Part shown: positions 25,169 through 34,075 of the stretch, piece by piece
Layout of the letters: each line of letters begins with the position of its first letter
Numbering within the stretch: the first letter of the stretch is position 1
Assembly: GCF_020297485.1 (NCBI RefSeq)
Contig: NZ_JAIWZC010000001.1
Location: forward strand, 1,674,001 to 1,738,000
DNA from: Enterocloster clostridioformis
GTDB taxonomy: Bacteria; Bacillota; Clostridia; Lachnospirales; Lachnospiraceae
Reading direction: 5' to 3'
DNA: 64,000 nucleotides
Made by a program: the position numbers and the translations under genes
Notes under the pieces: generated by a model
Database searches by the model: none
Seen by the model: only the letters and a program-made list of their open reading frames with translations
Told to the model about the DNA's origin: nothing

Positions 25169-25594
25169 TTAAAAAAGAATATCGTACCGCGTTCCATGGG
25201 AAAATAGTACACCATCTTTTAATCTTACACAAAGTATGCAGGTATTTTCATCATCAAAATTATTGTGACCGTTATCGATCCATTCACGGAATACGTTTTT
25301 CAATTTTTCTGCGATAATCCTATTATCTTCTTTGCAAAACCAGCCCAGGTTTAAACCTATCCCATAAGCAGTAAACCATTCCCCGCATAATCCAACATTG
25401 GGATTTTCTGCTATTTGTTTCATCTTGTTGGATTGTGCATGTGTAATGATATAAAATGCCCCATTTTCATAATACGCATTGACCGCCCGGACATTAGGAA
25501 TATCATCCGCAGTCGTAGCAAGAGCAATCAATGTATCATGCCCAAATCTTTCGTCCATTAATCTTTTTGCTTCTTCCGAAATTTTCTTTTTCAT
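25169..25594 (-). CDS. Pyridoxamine 5'-phosphate oxidase-like flavin protein
   Basis: A 141-residue split-barrel protein (DTLIALATTADDIPNVRAV, then GAFYIITHAQSNKMKQIAENPNVGL), the usual pattern of small PNPOx-like FMN or F420 binding proteins. The start MKKKIS at 25594 follows AGGAGGA; the upstream start at 25621 overlaps the next gene. It lies 10 bases after the VOC gene, so the two are likely one operon. Confidence 0.8.
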   Translation of the reverse strand: MKKKISEEAKRLMDERFGHDTLIALATTADDIPNVRAVNAYYENGAFYIITHAQSNKMKQIAENPNVGLCGEWFTAYGIGLNLGWFCKEDNRIIAEKLKNVFREWIDNGHNNFDDENTCILCVRLKDGVLFSHGTRYDILF

Positions 25595-25604
25595 AAATAT
25601 CCTC

Positions 25605-26081
25605 CTAAATTGCGCTTTCACTATGCAATAATTTAATCAAATCTTCCATGGAAACATCCATTTTTACGGACACTTCTTCCATAGTCATTCCTATATCAAG
25701 AAAACGCCTGATAACCATTTTCATACTTTCTCCAACCTCTACAATATGTGCGTCCAAGTCATAAAACCGTATTACACGCTGGCCCCAACTATGCTCAATG
25801 ACTCTTCCCAGATATTCGATATTGGAATATTCCTCCAGTTTCTTCAAAAAATCATCAAAATTTCGTTCCTCAAAAACAACTTCTGCATTATTGGATTTCC
25901 TTAAAATTTTTTCTTTCGGCAAATTTACAAGCCAGTCAAAATCCTGCTGTAGCGCAAGTCCACAGGTAAACATAATGTTCTTTCCATAGTCCTGATATAC
26001 TTCTAATCCAAATAAATCCATATAAAACTTTTTTGCACTATAAATATCTGCCACCGATATGACGGTACCTATATACTTCAT
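25605..26081 (-). CDS. VOC (glyoxalase/bleomycin resistance) family protein
   Basis: A 158-residue protein. Residues 1-118 form the VOC fold (IGTVISVADIYSAKKFYMDLFGLEV, then RVIRFYDLDAHIVEVGESM in broken form). A C-terminal extension of 40 residues (VIRRFLDIGMTMEEVSVKMDVSMEDLIKLL) looks like a small helix-turn-helix, which is uncommon for the family. Metal-dependent enzyme or binding protein of unknown substrate. Confidence 0.8.
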   Translation of the reverse strand: MKYIGTVISVADIYSAKKFYMDLFGLEVYQDYGKNIMFTCGLALQQDFDWLVNLPKEKILRKSNNAEVVFEERNFDDFLKKLEEYSNIEYLGRVIEHSWGQRVIRFYDLDAHIVEVGESMKMVIRRFLDIGMTMEEVSVKMDVSMEDLIKLLHSESAI

Positions 26082-26132
26082 ACAAATCCTCTTTTCTTTA
26101 CCTTACATTGGAAAATACCCTACTTAAAATAC

Positions 26133-26675
26133 TCACTTTTTCTTATGTAATTTCAAACTAATCTTATTCTTAGCTGCCACATCCTGTAGCAGTTTCGTCA
26201 CAAAAGCACTCTTTTCTTTAGGTGGAAGCATCTCTATACCGGATTTATTCCTGGTTTGCTCAAGCACTTTTTGCAATTCCTGCAGTTCTAAAAGATTAAC
26301 CGCAACACAAAAGAAATTCTTCTTGCGACCGTCACTATACTCATTTAGGAAAGTATTTAGTATTCTTACTTTCTCCGTCTGTTCCGCATTGTATGCTTCT
26401 AATCCGTACTGCCTGGCCTTTTCAAAGTCTGTCCTTCGACTTTGGTGTGTAATAAAAGAATCATAGTCATCAAAATGCTCATATTTTCCGCATGGATAAT
26501 CCCTACATTGAAAACAATACTCTATATTCTTTTGCTCCATGCTGCACCTGGCAAGTTTGCAGGATTGATTGCCATTTCCACACCCACCACAGTAATTACC
26601 TAAAAGCATGGGACATAAACCACAATTTAATCCGCAGAGAGATAATAACTGATTTTCGCGCTTAAACCCTTTCAC
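26133..26675 (-). CDS. DUF3795 family protein (Cys-rich)
   Basis: The N-terminal 60 residues have the DUF3795 pattern of cysteines: CGLNCGLCPM, YCGGCGNGN, CSMEQKNIEYCFQCRDYPC, a likely metal site. The rest is helical. The GTG start at 26675 follows AAGGAG; the ATG at 26699 precedes the site and is less likely. Function unknown. Confidence 0.7.
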   Translation of the reverse strand: MKGFKRENQLLSLCGLNCGLCPMLLGNYCGGCGNGNQSCKLARCSMEQKNIEYCFQCRDYPCGKYEHFDDYDSFITHQSRRTDFEKARQYGLEAYNAEQTEKVRILNTFLNEYSDGRKKNFFCVAVNLLELQELQKVLEQTRNKSGIEMLPPKEKSAFVTKLLQDVAAKNKISLKLHKKK

Positions 26676-26946
26676 TATATCTCCTTCACAATTTTCCACT
26701 TATTTCCTGAACAAGTTCGTGGTAACTTGTCGGTCTAATTCCAGTTGAGAATATCCAATAATTTTTATACATTCTATACAAGCTATTGTCAACACTCGAC
26801 CTATTCCATGCCCCAAAAGTTCTTATCAATCATCTCATAATAATGCCTTTTCCAAATCTTAAACATATAATACCTGCTGCTTTTTCAAAAAAACCGGTAT
26901 CTTTGTATCCGTTTTTCTTCTGGCAACTCGTTCCCTTTTAATTTAT

Positions 26947-27357
26947 CTATCGCCGCATTCCCTGTATTTCATTTTTCAGCTCTCTCCGTTTTCCATTGCA
27001 ATCAAAGACTTTTTTTAACTTAATCTCTGTCGGGATCACCGCACCTGCCAGCAGCAAAGACTGGACAGCACACAAGATACCCCCTACTCTTCCTATTATA
27101 TTAACGCTCTTTCCAATCACAAAGAGTAACGAAACTACCGACACTGGAATCATATAAATACCACAGATATACCATATCCTTCCACAATACTTGTGTGCAA
27201 ATGCCCAGGTATCTTTATTTATCAGGGACATATAACTCCTGTAACCAAATGCATGATTTATTTTCTGTGGTACTTTATGCATAAACATCCAGCCAAAACC
27301 GATCATGGTAATCGGAATAAGAATATCCATAGCCAGCATGAATAACCAAAATCCCAT
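26947..27357 (-). CDS. SdpI-family membrane protein
   Basis: A 136-residue protein with four hydrophobic helices and the SdpI signature FGYRSYMSLINKDTWAFAHKY. SdpI in Bacillus gives immunity against the SdpC toxin; many homologues have unknown roles. A ribosome site AGGAAAGGA precedes the ATG. The 270 bases upstream hold only an inverted repeat ACAAGTT/AACTTGT near 26705. Confidence 0.8.
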   Translation of the reverse strand: MGFWLFMLAMDILIPITMIGFGWMFMHKVPQKINHAFGYRSYMSLINKDTWAFAHKYCGRIWYICGIYMIPVSVVSLLFVIGKSVNIIGRVGGILCAVQSLLLAGAVIPTEIKLKKVFDCNGKRRELKNEIQGMRR

Positions 27358-27455
27358 AAAATGTTCCTTTCCTAATACTGTATTTTTAAAATATGGATAT
27401 ACACCAAATCCATTATCTTTTTATTATCGCCTTGTTGACCGATTCTGAGAAGACC

Positions 27456-28295
27456 TTAGACTGACAAATGATTACTTTTGCTTTCAAACCCTTTCACGAC
27501 CCCTTCTACAAGCTCTATAGCAATCCTTTCCTGATATTCTTCTGTCATCAGGTTCGTTCTTTCGTTATAATTGGAAAGATACCCCACTTCCACCAGAACA
27601 GCAGGGATACTCGTATTTTTCAGGACATAATAATCTGCAGGCTTTGCATTACGGGATACGATATTCCCACGTTCCTCTATTTCCGTGATGATCTTCTCCG
27701 CATAATCTCTTCCCTCACTGGCTCCTTTGCAGTAATAGCACTCCAGACCGCTGATAGAACTATCCTTTTCGTAATAGTTGCAATGGACACTCAGAAACAG
27801 ATCTGCACCCGCTTCTTCTGCTGCCCGTACCCGATCTTCCAGTGACATAAAAACATCTCTGTCCCTTGTAAGTGCTACACGGATACTTTTATTTTCCAAT
27901 AGCTCTTTCATTTCCAGCACAATCGCAAGATTGATATCCTTCTCGACTGCTGCCTGTTTCTCTGTTCCTCCGTCTGTACCGCCATGGCCGGCATCCAGCA
28001 TTATTTTGTATCTGGTGTCCTCCTTAATTTCCCCGATAGTCTCGGTCTCTTCTTCTACGTGGGAAACAGTTCCCTTGTCTGATTCTGCTTTTCTGTCGGT
28101 ATCTTTATCCCCTCGAAAAAAATCTTTAATATACAGACAGCCGCATATCATCAGCAAAACCATGACTGCCAAAATAACCGCTACGATTCCTCTTACCATA
28201 TAGGCAATCATAATTCTTCTGCGTCTGGCAACTCTCTTTTTCTGCCGCCTTGGTCTTTCATCCCGCCAGGCCACCTGCCTTCTCTTTTGCTCCAT
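27456..28295 (-). CDS. N-acetylmuramoyl-L-alanine amidase (Amidase_3, CwlD-like)
   Basis: A 279-residue protein. Arg/Lys-rich N-terminus (residues 1-27), one membrane helix (about 29-50), an acidic linker, then an Amidase_3 domain with zinc ligands and catalytic motifs: MLDAGHGGTDGG near residue 97, a Glu in EKDINLA, SVHCNY near 170, and VEVGYLSN near 240. It cuts the bond between muramic acid and L-Ala in peptidoglycan, anchored outside the membrane. It lies after the first lipoprotein gene, separated by a terminator. Confidence 0.85.
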   Translation of the reverse strand: MEQKRRQVAWRDERPRRQKKRVARRRRIMIAYMVRGIVAVILAVMVLLMICGCLYIKDFFRGDKDTDRKAESDKGTVSHVEEETETIGEIKEDTRYKIMLDAGHGGTDGGTEKQAAVEKDINLAIVLEMKELLENKSIRVALTRDRDVFMSLEDRVRAAEEAGADLFLSVHCNYYEKDSSISGLECYYCKGASEGRDYAEKIITEIEERGNIVSRNAKPADYYVLKNTSIPAVLVEVGYLSNYNERTNLMTEEYQERIAIELVEGVVKGFESKSNHLSV

Positions 28296-28337
28296 ATCCC
28301 CTCCTGTTTGTCAGACTGCCCTAAGACCATTTTCTTT

Positions 28338-28395
28338 AGAAAAAAGAAAATCCCCCTTCTGACAAGGACCTTTGTCCTTATCAAAAGAGGGGCCT
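28338..28395 (-). terminator. Terminator after lipoprotein gene 1
   Basis: On the minus strand CCCCTCTTTTGATAAGGA pairs with TCCTTGTCAGAAGGGG, followed by a T-rich run. The same hairpin type follows paralogues 2 and 3. Confidence 0.8.
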
Positions 28396-28424
28396 ATTTT
28401 CCTTACTGCAGTTTTATCAGACAT

Positions 28425-29153
28425 TTACGCCACTTTGATGATACAAATCTGAGTTGCTTTCAATCCTCCGCCTGATGATGTCCCCCATACCTGCACTTGT
28501 ACCCCAGAAGACAGGGAAGCAGATGTTGCTGCCAATAGCTCCGATCTCGCCCCTCCGTCATAGATAGTTCTAATTGCAAACAGGGTATTTTCATCATATG
28601 TAACCATAATCTTGTTGTATGATGAATCATCGCCACTGCCGGCTGACACATAAATATCTCCACCATTATCCGATTTTTGCTTAACGGCCTCCACGACCGT
28701 AAACTGTCCGGCCTGAACATCCTTTGCATCACCTTCCAGATTGGGAGTACTGTCCACCCATTCGCTGGATGCACTTTGTAATGTCGGCTGGTTTTCCTGA
28801 ACACTTTCTGTGCCAGATATATTTTCCGTATTTTTCGGCTCCTCCGTGGATGGAGAACCTCCTGCTGCTGATTTATTTTCCTGGGCGCCTTCTGTATCGG
28901 CCGTATTTTCATCATTCCCTTGTTTCGCAGAAGATCCGGCTTCTTCCTTATCAGCCTCTGTATCTGTTTCCTCATTTTCCATATCCTGTTCTGTGACAGG
29001 TGTTTCTTTCTCAGCATCTTCTTCTGTATCCAGCGGCTGCACCTCCGGGGCAATTACTTCTATAGGCTCATACTTTTTGCTGCCGCAGGCGCATACCATA
29101 AGGCTCACAGCACACAGTATACCAGTTAATAAAACTAATTTTTGTTTTTTCAT
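28425..29153 (-). CDS. Secreted lipoprotein paralogue 1
   Basis: A 242-residue protein with a lipoprotein signal (LTGILCAVSLMVCACG; Cys near residue 22), an acidic Glu/Thr/Ser linker of about 95 residues, and a C-terminal domain of about 105 residues (SEWVDSTPNLEGDAKDVQAG onward) that recurs in the next two genes. The domain has no name I can give. It would sit on the outer face of the membrane. The linker is far longer than in the paralogues. AGAGGAG precedes the ATG. Confidence 0.8.
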   Translation of the reverse strand: MKKQKLVLLTGILCAVSLMVCACGSKKYEPIEVIAPEVQPLDTEEDAEKETPVTEQDMENEETDTEADKEEAGSSAKQGNDENTADTEGAQENKSAAGGSPSTEEPKNTENISGTESVQENQPTLQSASSEWVDSTPNLEGDAKDVQAGQFTVVEAVKQKSDNGGDIYVSAGSGDDSSYNKIMVTYDENTLFAIRTIYDGGARSELLAATSASLSSGVQVQVWGTSSGGGLKATQICIIKVA

Positions 29154-29220
29154 TCTGTTCTCCTCTCTGCTACATAGCTTTTATCAGCAGGCATTTGTGT
29201 TTTTCTGCCGATTTTAGTTG

Positions 29221-29277
29221 ATTGTACCAAAACAGTCTCTAAAACACCTCTAAAACACCTTAAGAAAGTCTGAAGTT
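29221..29277 (-). promoter_or_regulatory. Activator-type promoter of lipoprotein gene 1
   Basis: TACAAT (29221-29226) serves as -10; no good -35 is present. Just upstream are two direct copies of GGTGTTTTAGA (11-base period) after CTTAAG. The same layout precedes paralogues 2 and 3, as expected for a response regulator of OmpR type. Confidence 0.6.
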
Positions 29278-29333
29278 TACTTATACTCTCATTACTGTAC
29301 TGAAAGGCATATCTCACATATTAACGAATAAAA

Positions 29334-29384
29334 CGGAATACCCTCTTCTGACAAGGTTTTTGTTCTTATCAAAAGAGGGTATTC
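29334..29384 (-). terminator. Terminator after lipoprotein gene 2
   Basis: AGAATACCCTC..TTGATAAGAAC pairs with GTTCTT-like and GAGGGTATTC arms around a T-rich loop. Related to the hairpins at 28338 and 30172. Confidence 0.75.
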
Positions 29385-29444
29385 TTTTATTCCTGCTACC
29401 CTGACAAGCCGACTATACCGGTTCTACAATAGCCAGGGTAACCT

Positions 29445-29993
29445 CTATTCCACTAATATAATCCAGATCTGCGTTGCCTTCAACCCATCGTCTGACGGAA
29501 CTCCCCACACTCTTATAGTCTGTCCTTCCGCCAGAGAATCCGCCGTTGCCTCTGACATGTCATAGCTGGCACCTCCATTCCTGATGGTCTGTATCGCAAT
29601 GATAGTATCCTCATCATATGTAACTGTAACTTTATTAAAATCCGAGTCATCACCACTGCCCGGTGCTACCATGATATCTCCGCCATCGTCTGATTTTTCT
29701 ATCACAGCCTCTACAACCGTGAGCTGTCCATCCCGTATCTCCTTAATGCTTCCTTCCAGGTTTGGATCGCTCTCTTCCCATTTGCCAGGCATGCTGTCGG
29801 TTTCTGCAATCGGTTTCTGATCAGCTGCATCTTCCTTCGGAACTGCGTCTTCAAGTTCCGCTTGCTGATCAGATGGAGCCGTAACAACGGCATCTGACGA
29901 TTCGTCCTCTGTGCTTCCGCAGGCACATACTGTAATACTTATGGCACATAATATCCCTGCCATAAGAATCAACTTTTTTGCTCTCTTTTTCAT
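29445..29993 (-). CDS. Secreted lipoprotein paralogue 2
   Basis: A 182-residue protein with a lipobox-type signal (ITVCACGSTED), an acidic linker of about 45 residues and the same C-terminal domain as its neighbours (SDPNLEGSIKEIRDG, then DDGGDIMVAPGSGDDSDFNKV). AGAGGAG precedes the ATG. Part of a tandem triplication that includes promoter and terminator. Confidence 0.8.
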   Translation of the reverse strand: MKKRAKKLILMAGILCAISITVCACGSTEDESSDAVVTAPSDQQAELEDAVPKEDAADQKPIAETDSMPGKWEESDPNLEGSIKEIRDGQLTVVEAVIEKSDDGGDIMVAPGSGDDSDFNKVTVTYDEDTIIAIQTIRNGGASYDMSEATADSLAEGQTIRVWGVPSDDGLKATQIWIILVE

Positions 29994-30062
29994 GTTGCTC
30001 TCCTCTCTTTTTATAAAGATAATATCAGCAGTTTGTTTAATTTTTCTGCTAATTCTTAGTAA

Positions 30063-30120
30063 ATTTTACCATTCCTATCTCTAAAAAGCCTCTAAGACAC
30101 CTTAAATAAGTCTGAAGTTT
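30063..30120 (-). promoter_or_regulatory. Activator-type promoter of lipoprotein gene 2
   Basis: TAAAAT (30063-30068) is the -10; upstream lie TTTTTAGAG and GTCTTAGAG repeats and the TTCAGACTTA..TTAAGG stretch shared with the other two copies. Confidence 0.6.
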
Positions 30121-30171
30121 AAGATTTCATGTAAACATACAGGCATTTTAAACCAGATAATCAGTATTCAA

Positions 30172-30222
30172 TAAAACAGCCTCTCATGATAAGGGTTTTA
30201 TCCTTATCAAAAGAGGCTGCTT
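30172..30222 (-). terminator. Terminator after paralogue 3
   Basis: AGCCTCTTTTGATAAGGA pairs with ATCCTT/TCATGAGAGGCT-type arms on the minus strand, followed by GTTTTATT. Same family as the two preceding hairpins. Confidence 0.75.
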
Positions 30223-30251
30223 ATTTCTACTCCACTGTCTTCATCAGATAT

Positions 30252-30743
30252 TTATTCTACCTTTATGATGCAGATATGAGTTGCTTTCAGTCCATTATCC
30301 GATGGAGTTCCCCATACTGCTACTGTCTGCCCGGAGTCCAAGGTAGCAGATGTCGCTGCAGAAAGCTCTGATCTTGCTCCGCCGTCATAGATTGTTTTTA
30401 CCATAAACAGGGTATTTTCATCATAGGTAACAGAAATCTTATTGTATGCGGAATCATCGCCGCTGCCGGCTGATACATAGATATCCCCACCGTTATCCGA
30501 CTTCTGCTTAACAGCCTCCACCACTGTAAACGAACCATCCTGGACATCCTTTGTACTTCCTTCCAGGTTCGGGATGCTGTCTGCCCATTCGCCGGCTGTG
30601 TTGACTGTGGTCGTCTGGTCTACAGGAGCCGCCACAGATACATTTGCAGGCATTTCCTTTGCATATCCATACCCACATACTGAAACGCTCATGGCACACA
30701 CCATTCCTGACATTAAAATCAACTTTCTTGCTCTCTTTTTCAT
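30252..30743 (-). CDS. Secreted paralogue 3, lipobox altered
   Basis: A 163-residue protein with the same C-terminal domain, very close to paralogue 1 (KQKSDNGGDIYVSAGSGDD), but almost no linker. The signal ends SVCGYGYAKEMP; the VCACG of the others is changed, so it may be cut by signal peptidase I after GYA and released. An insertion sequence separates the gene from its promoter (see 32581). Confidence 0.8.
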   Translation of the reverse strand: MKKRARKLILMSGMVCAMSVSVCGYGYAKEMPANVSVAAPVDQTTTVNTAGEWADSIPNLEGSTKDVQDGSFTVVEAVKQKSDNGGDIYVSAGSGDDSAYNKISVTYDENTLFMVKTIYDGGARSELSAATSATLDSGQTVAVWGTPSDNGLKATHICIIKVE

Positions 30744-30771
30744 TTAGTTCTCCTTTCAGCTTTTAAAAATA

Positions 30772-32528
30772 TAGGCGTTTGCGAAACGCCAGAACCCATA
30801 TAAATACGGGATTCTTTTTCTTACAAAATAAAACAACTCCTCACTGGTTTATGGTAAAATAGAATTGTCCAGAAACTATCTACCAATCCACCAAGAAAGG
30901 AGTTGTACCTATATGATAACATACAAACAGCTTTCTTTGGCAGATATTTTTACCGATTGCCAAAATAAATTTGATAACGATAAATATGAGTTCCTTTCTT
31001 TGCTTGATGAAACCATCAACCTCGATGAAATTGTCCCGACGTCTTTTGTTTCCCATTTCCACGCCGCCACCGGCAGACCTAGAAAGCACCTTCTTTATCC
31101 AATGCTCAAGGCTCTGTTATTACAGCTTATTTTCTCGATTCCTACTACTTCCCTCCTGATTGTATTTTTGAAATACTCTCAGGAATTACGGGATTTCTGT
31201 GGCTTTGATGTTGTTCCTGACGCGTCTAAATTCACACGCTTCAAACAGGATTTCTTATTGGACTTACAATCGATGTTTGACAGGCTGGTTGACCTGACCG
31301 AACCGATATGCCAACGGATTGATAAGGAAAAAGCATCTATGCTTCTCTTTGATACCTCCGGTATTGAAGCATGGGTAACAGAAAATAATCCCAAATACGC
31401 CAACCGTATCATCAAACAGCTAAAATCTTTAAAAAAAGCGAACGGGCTGGATGATTCCTTTGACCCTTATAAAGCCGCCTATGGTTCCATGCCGCCTCAT
31501 GCTGCCGCTAATCCTGCGATTCAGCAGATGTACATTAACGGGCATTTCTGTTATGCCTTTAAATTCGGCATCGTTACAAACGGGCTGGGTATCGTCAGAC
31601 ATATTTCCTTTTACAACAAAGATTTTCTCGTATCCCATCCTGAGATCATCGTGGAAAAGAAATCTGACTCTCCGGATGAGGACAAAAGCCTTGCAGATTC
31701 CAAAGCGCTAATCCCGACTCTGAAGGATTTCTTCCGGAAACATCCGCTTATCAACCCCAAAACGTTTCTGGGGGATGCCGCTTTCGATTCCATCGAGATT
31801 TATAAATACCTACTGCAGGAAACATCCTTTGAAAAAGCGTATATTCCCCTGAAAAACAAACTCAAAATCGAAGGAGTCGATTACACCGTAAATGCTGATG
31901 GCATTCCCTGTTGCCCGCATGATGCTTCACTCCCAATGAAACGGGAAGGAAGTAAATCTCATTTGCGCTGTGGTCTTCCAACCATGAAATTTGTCTGTCC
32001 CAAAATGAAATGGGAACGAGACAACATTACAAAGAAAACCAAACGCGTATGCCATTGTGACAACCCGTGTACAGCATCTTCCTGCGGAAGAATGATCTAC
32101 ATCTATCCGGAACAGAACCTCCGTGCTTATCCAGGGACTATCCGCGGCACATCAGAATGGGACTCCACATATAAAATCCGGGTGAATGTAGAAAAATCCA
32201 TTAACCACTTTAAGGACAGCTTTTGTGTTGCCGGGCGTAAAACACAGAATGAGAAAACACTCCATGCGGATTTGCTCCTTGCCGGAATTGCCCAGCTGAT
32301 TACCGTAATGGTTGCGGATAAAATCCATAAACATCAATATATCCGCAGCTTGAAACCTTTGATCGCATAAGTATCCGTGGTTCATATTCCTTTACTGTCA
32401 GATACCCGTATCTGTTTTATTTTCGCACCCGAAAATCCTGTTTTTTACACACACCTCCCGAAAATCCGGCTATGCCAGATTTTTGTCTTGTTGGAATCAA
32501 GATTTCCTACTTGTTTCGCAATTACCTA
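30772..32528 (+). mobile_element. DDE insertion sequence with 10-bp target duplication
   Basis: The ends read TAGGCGTTTGCGAAACG and, in reverse complement, TAGGTAATTGCGAAACA. The 10 bases TTTAAAAATA flank it at 30762-30771 and 32529-32538. Removing it restores an upstream region aligned with those of paralogues 1 and 2. It is about 1.76 kb and carries one transposase gene. The family resembles IS1182-like elements, but I cannot fix it. Confidence 0.8.
30913..32370 (+). CDS. DDE transposase (IS1182-like)
   Basis: A 485-residue transposase. Acidic residues of the DDE site: D in LLFDTSGIEAW near residue 160, D in FLGDAAFDSIEIY near 290, E in VNVEKSINHFKDSF near 435. A Cys-rich insert (CPHD, RCGLP, FVCPKM, CHCDNPCTASSCG) precedes the last motif, as in IS1182-like enzymes. 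The ATG at 30913 follows AAAGGAG at a 10-base spacing; the frame start at 30865 has no site. Complete, so possibly active. Confidence 0.8.
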   Translation: MITYKQLSLADIFTDCQNKFDNDKYEFLSLLDETINLDEIVPTSFVSHFHAATGRPRKHLLYPMLKALLLQLIFSIPTTSLLIVFLKYSQELRDFCGFDVVPDASKFTRFKQDFLLDLQSMFDRLVDLTEPICQRIDKEKASMLLFDTSGIEAWVTENNPKYANRIIKQLKSLKKANGLDDSFDPYKAAYGSMPPHAAANPAIQQMYINGHFCYAFKFGIVTNGLGIVRHISFYNKDFLVSHPEIIVEKKSDSPDEDKSLADSKALIPTLKDFFRKHPLINPKTFLGDAAFDSIEIYKYLLQETSFEKAYIPLKNKLKIEGVDYTVNADGIPCCPHDASLPMKREGSKSHLRCGLPTMKFVCPKMKWERDNITKKTKRVCHCDNPCTASSCGRMIYIYPEQNLRAYPGTIRGTSEWDSTYKIRVNVEKSINHFKDSFCVAGRKTQNEKTLHADLLLAGIAQLITVMVADKIHKHQYIRSLKPLIA

Positions 32529-32580
32529 TTTAAAAATAGAATGATCCGCAGCGTATTTCCTCTCTGCTGATCTTAAATAA

Positions 32581-32645
32581 ATTTTAGCAAACGCTTCTCT
32601 AAAAATCTTCTATGGAACCTTAAGAAATTAGAAAGTCTGAACCTT
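32581..32645 (-). promoter_or_regulatory. Displaced promoter of paralogue 3
   Basis: TAAAAT (32581-32586) and the upstream TTCTTAAGG..TTTTTAGAGA elements match the promoters of paralogues 1 and 2. The insertion sequence now lies between this promoter and its gene. The region also overlaps the last codons of the TetR gene. Confidence 0.6.
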
Positions 32646-33276
32646 CAATCTTTTCATTTTTCTGAACAATATCCTCCTTCAGATATGCCATCTTCCATTG
32701 TTTTATCCTTTTTAGAAAATCTCTTTCCAAACAATCCGGGTCCAGTTTCCCCGATGAAAACATCTGCCAGTAGCAGCTAAGCAGATAGCCATTGATCTCT
32801 TCTAATAATAGCTGTGTATCGATGCCTGGCCGAAATGAATCCCTATCTGCCAGAAATGCGATATCATCCGTTCCGTTGCCGAATACAAACATATCGTTGT
32901 GCCGGAGTATCTCTTTTATCTCCTGGTTTTCTTCAAAAAGCGCCCTCAATGTAAATATGTATATGCTTGGAACCTCCCTCATAAATACACACATTGCTCT
33001 TACTCTCTGATATATAACATCAAAAAAGTCTGTAACTGGTATATGGCACTCCATGACTGCCTCATGGAACCGCCTGCATGCATGCTCCCAGAGATATAGA
33101 TACAGTTCTTTTTTATTTATGAAGTAATGAAACAATAGGGATTTGGATACACCACCAGCATCTGCGAGCCTGGACATGGATGCATTTTTATAGCTGTTCT
33201 GTGAAAAGACTTCATATGCAGCGTTTACAATCTGCATCTGTCTTTCCTCTGGAAGTGCAAAAAATCTGTCATTCAT
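32620..33276 (-). CDS. TetR/AcrR-family regulator
   Basis: A 218-residue protein. The N-terminal helix-turn-helix fits the TetR family: QIVNAAYEVFSQNSYKNASM, then GGVSKSLLFHYFINKKELY. The C-terminal ligand domain is not assigned. The start MNDRFF at 33276 follows AAGGAGGA; the upstream ATG is rejected. It lies downstream of the ECF sigma and DUF2461 genes and its 3' end overlaps the displaced promoter of paralogue 3. Confidence 0.8.
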   Translation of the reverse strand: MNDRFFALPEERQMQIVNAAYEVFSQNSYKNASMSRLADAGGVSKSLLFHYFINKKELYLYLWEHACRRFHEAVMECHIPVTDFFDVIYQRVRAMCVFMREVPSIYIFTLRALFEENQEIKEILRHNDMFVFGNGTDDIAFLADRDSFRPGIDTQLLLEEINGYLLSCYWQMFSSGKLDPDCLERDFLKRIKQWKMAYLKEDIVQKNEKIEGSDFLIS

Positions 33277-33378
33277 CCGAATCCTCCTTCCTGCCCTGTA
33301 TTTCATTTATTTGGTAAAAGCCAGAGCCTCTGATAGCCAGAGGCTCCCCCATATCAAATTGACAGTTTCGGAAGGTTT

Positions 33379-34062
33379 CTATCTTGTCGGCATCTGAAAG
33401 CCGACAAGTGCGCGGTTCAAAAAATCATTGAAGGGTTTCATGATCCGGAACAGCCTTACCGCCTCTGACAAAAAATTCTCCCCATCTGCAATCGTTTCAT
33501 CCTTCACTGGATATTCCAGATACCAGCTTTTAAACTTCAAAAATTCTGCCTGCGGATGCTCCTGATCATATCCGGCCGGAACTTTTTTCAGTGCTGTTCC
33601 CTGTACGGCAAATTCTTTCTGAAACTCTGGCCCGCTGATAATTTTCTCCCATTCCTCACCATTTGCTGCAATATAATCCCGGATCATCAAAGTTGCGTCT
33701 TTAAACATATCCGCAAACAATCCGCCGCCAAGAAAGGACCCTCCGCCCGGTTTAATCATCAGATAATACCCAACCGGAACCGGCAGTTTCCCGTCCGGAC
33801 CGATATGTGCCCGAAACGCCGGATTGTAAGGTGACTTATCATGACTGAACCGGGTATCCCTTGTCAGCTTAAAGGTCAGCTCCTTTGCATCCCTTGGATG
33901 GATTTGGCTGTCAAACTCCCCAATCCGGAAGATCAACGTTTCCACCAGTGCCTCAAACTGGGCATTTGCCTCTTTATACTCTGTCTTATGGGCATGATAC
34001 CATTCCCGGTTATTATTTTGATTTAATTCTTTTAAGTAATTTAAAATAATCTGTGTATCCAT
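33379..34062 (-). CDS. DUF2461 family protein
   Basis: A 227-residue protein with the DUF2461 features: LNQNNNREWYHAHKTEY near the start, ELTFKLTRDTRFSHDKSPYN, and PGGGSFLGGGLF. The family is widespread in bacteria and has no established biochemical role. The start MDTQII at 34062 has AAGGGGA upstream. It follows the ECF sigma gene by 13 bases and is probably co-transcribed. Confidence 0.85.
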   Translation of the reverse strand: MDTQIILNYLKELNQNNNREWYHAHKTEYKEANAQFEALVETLIFRIGEFDSQIHPRDAKELTFKLTRDTRFSHDKSPYNPAFRAHIGPDGKLPVPVGYYLMIKPGGGSFLGGGLFADMFKDATLMIRDYIAANGEEWEKIISGPEFQKEFAVQGTALKKVPAGYDQEHPQAEFLKFKSWYLEYPVKDETIADGENFLSEAVRLFRIMKPFNDFLNRALVGFQMPTR

Positions 34063-34075
34063 ATCGTTCCCCTTT

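Larger units (their letters stand above)
21933..27465. repeat. Pair of similar sequences bracketing the MFS-SdpI segment
   Basis: The stretch at about 21943-21975 (GTTGACCGATTC core at 21948-21959) recurs in the same direction at about 27427-27460. About 22 of 28 bases agree. The segment between holds the ABC remnant, MFS, MerR and the small enzyme genes. The repeats may mark an old insertion or deletion junction. Confidence 0.4.
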
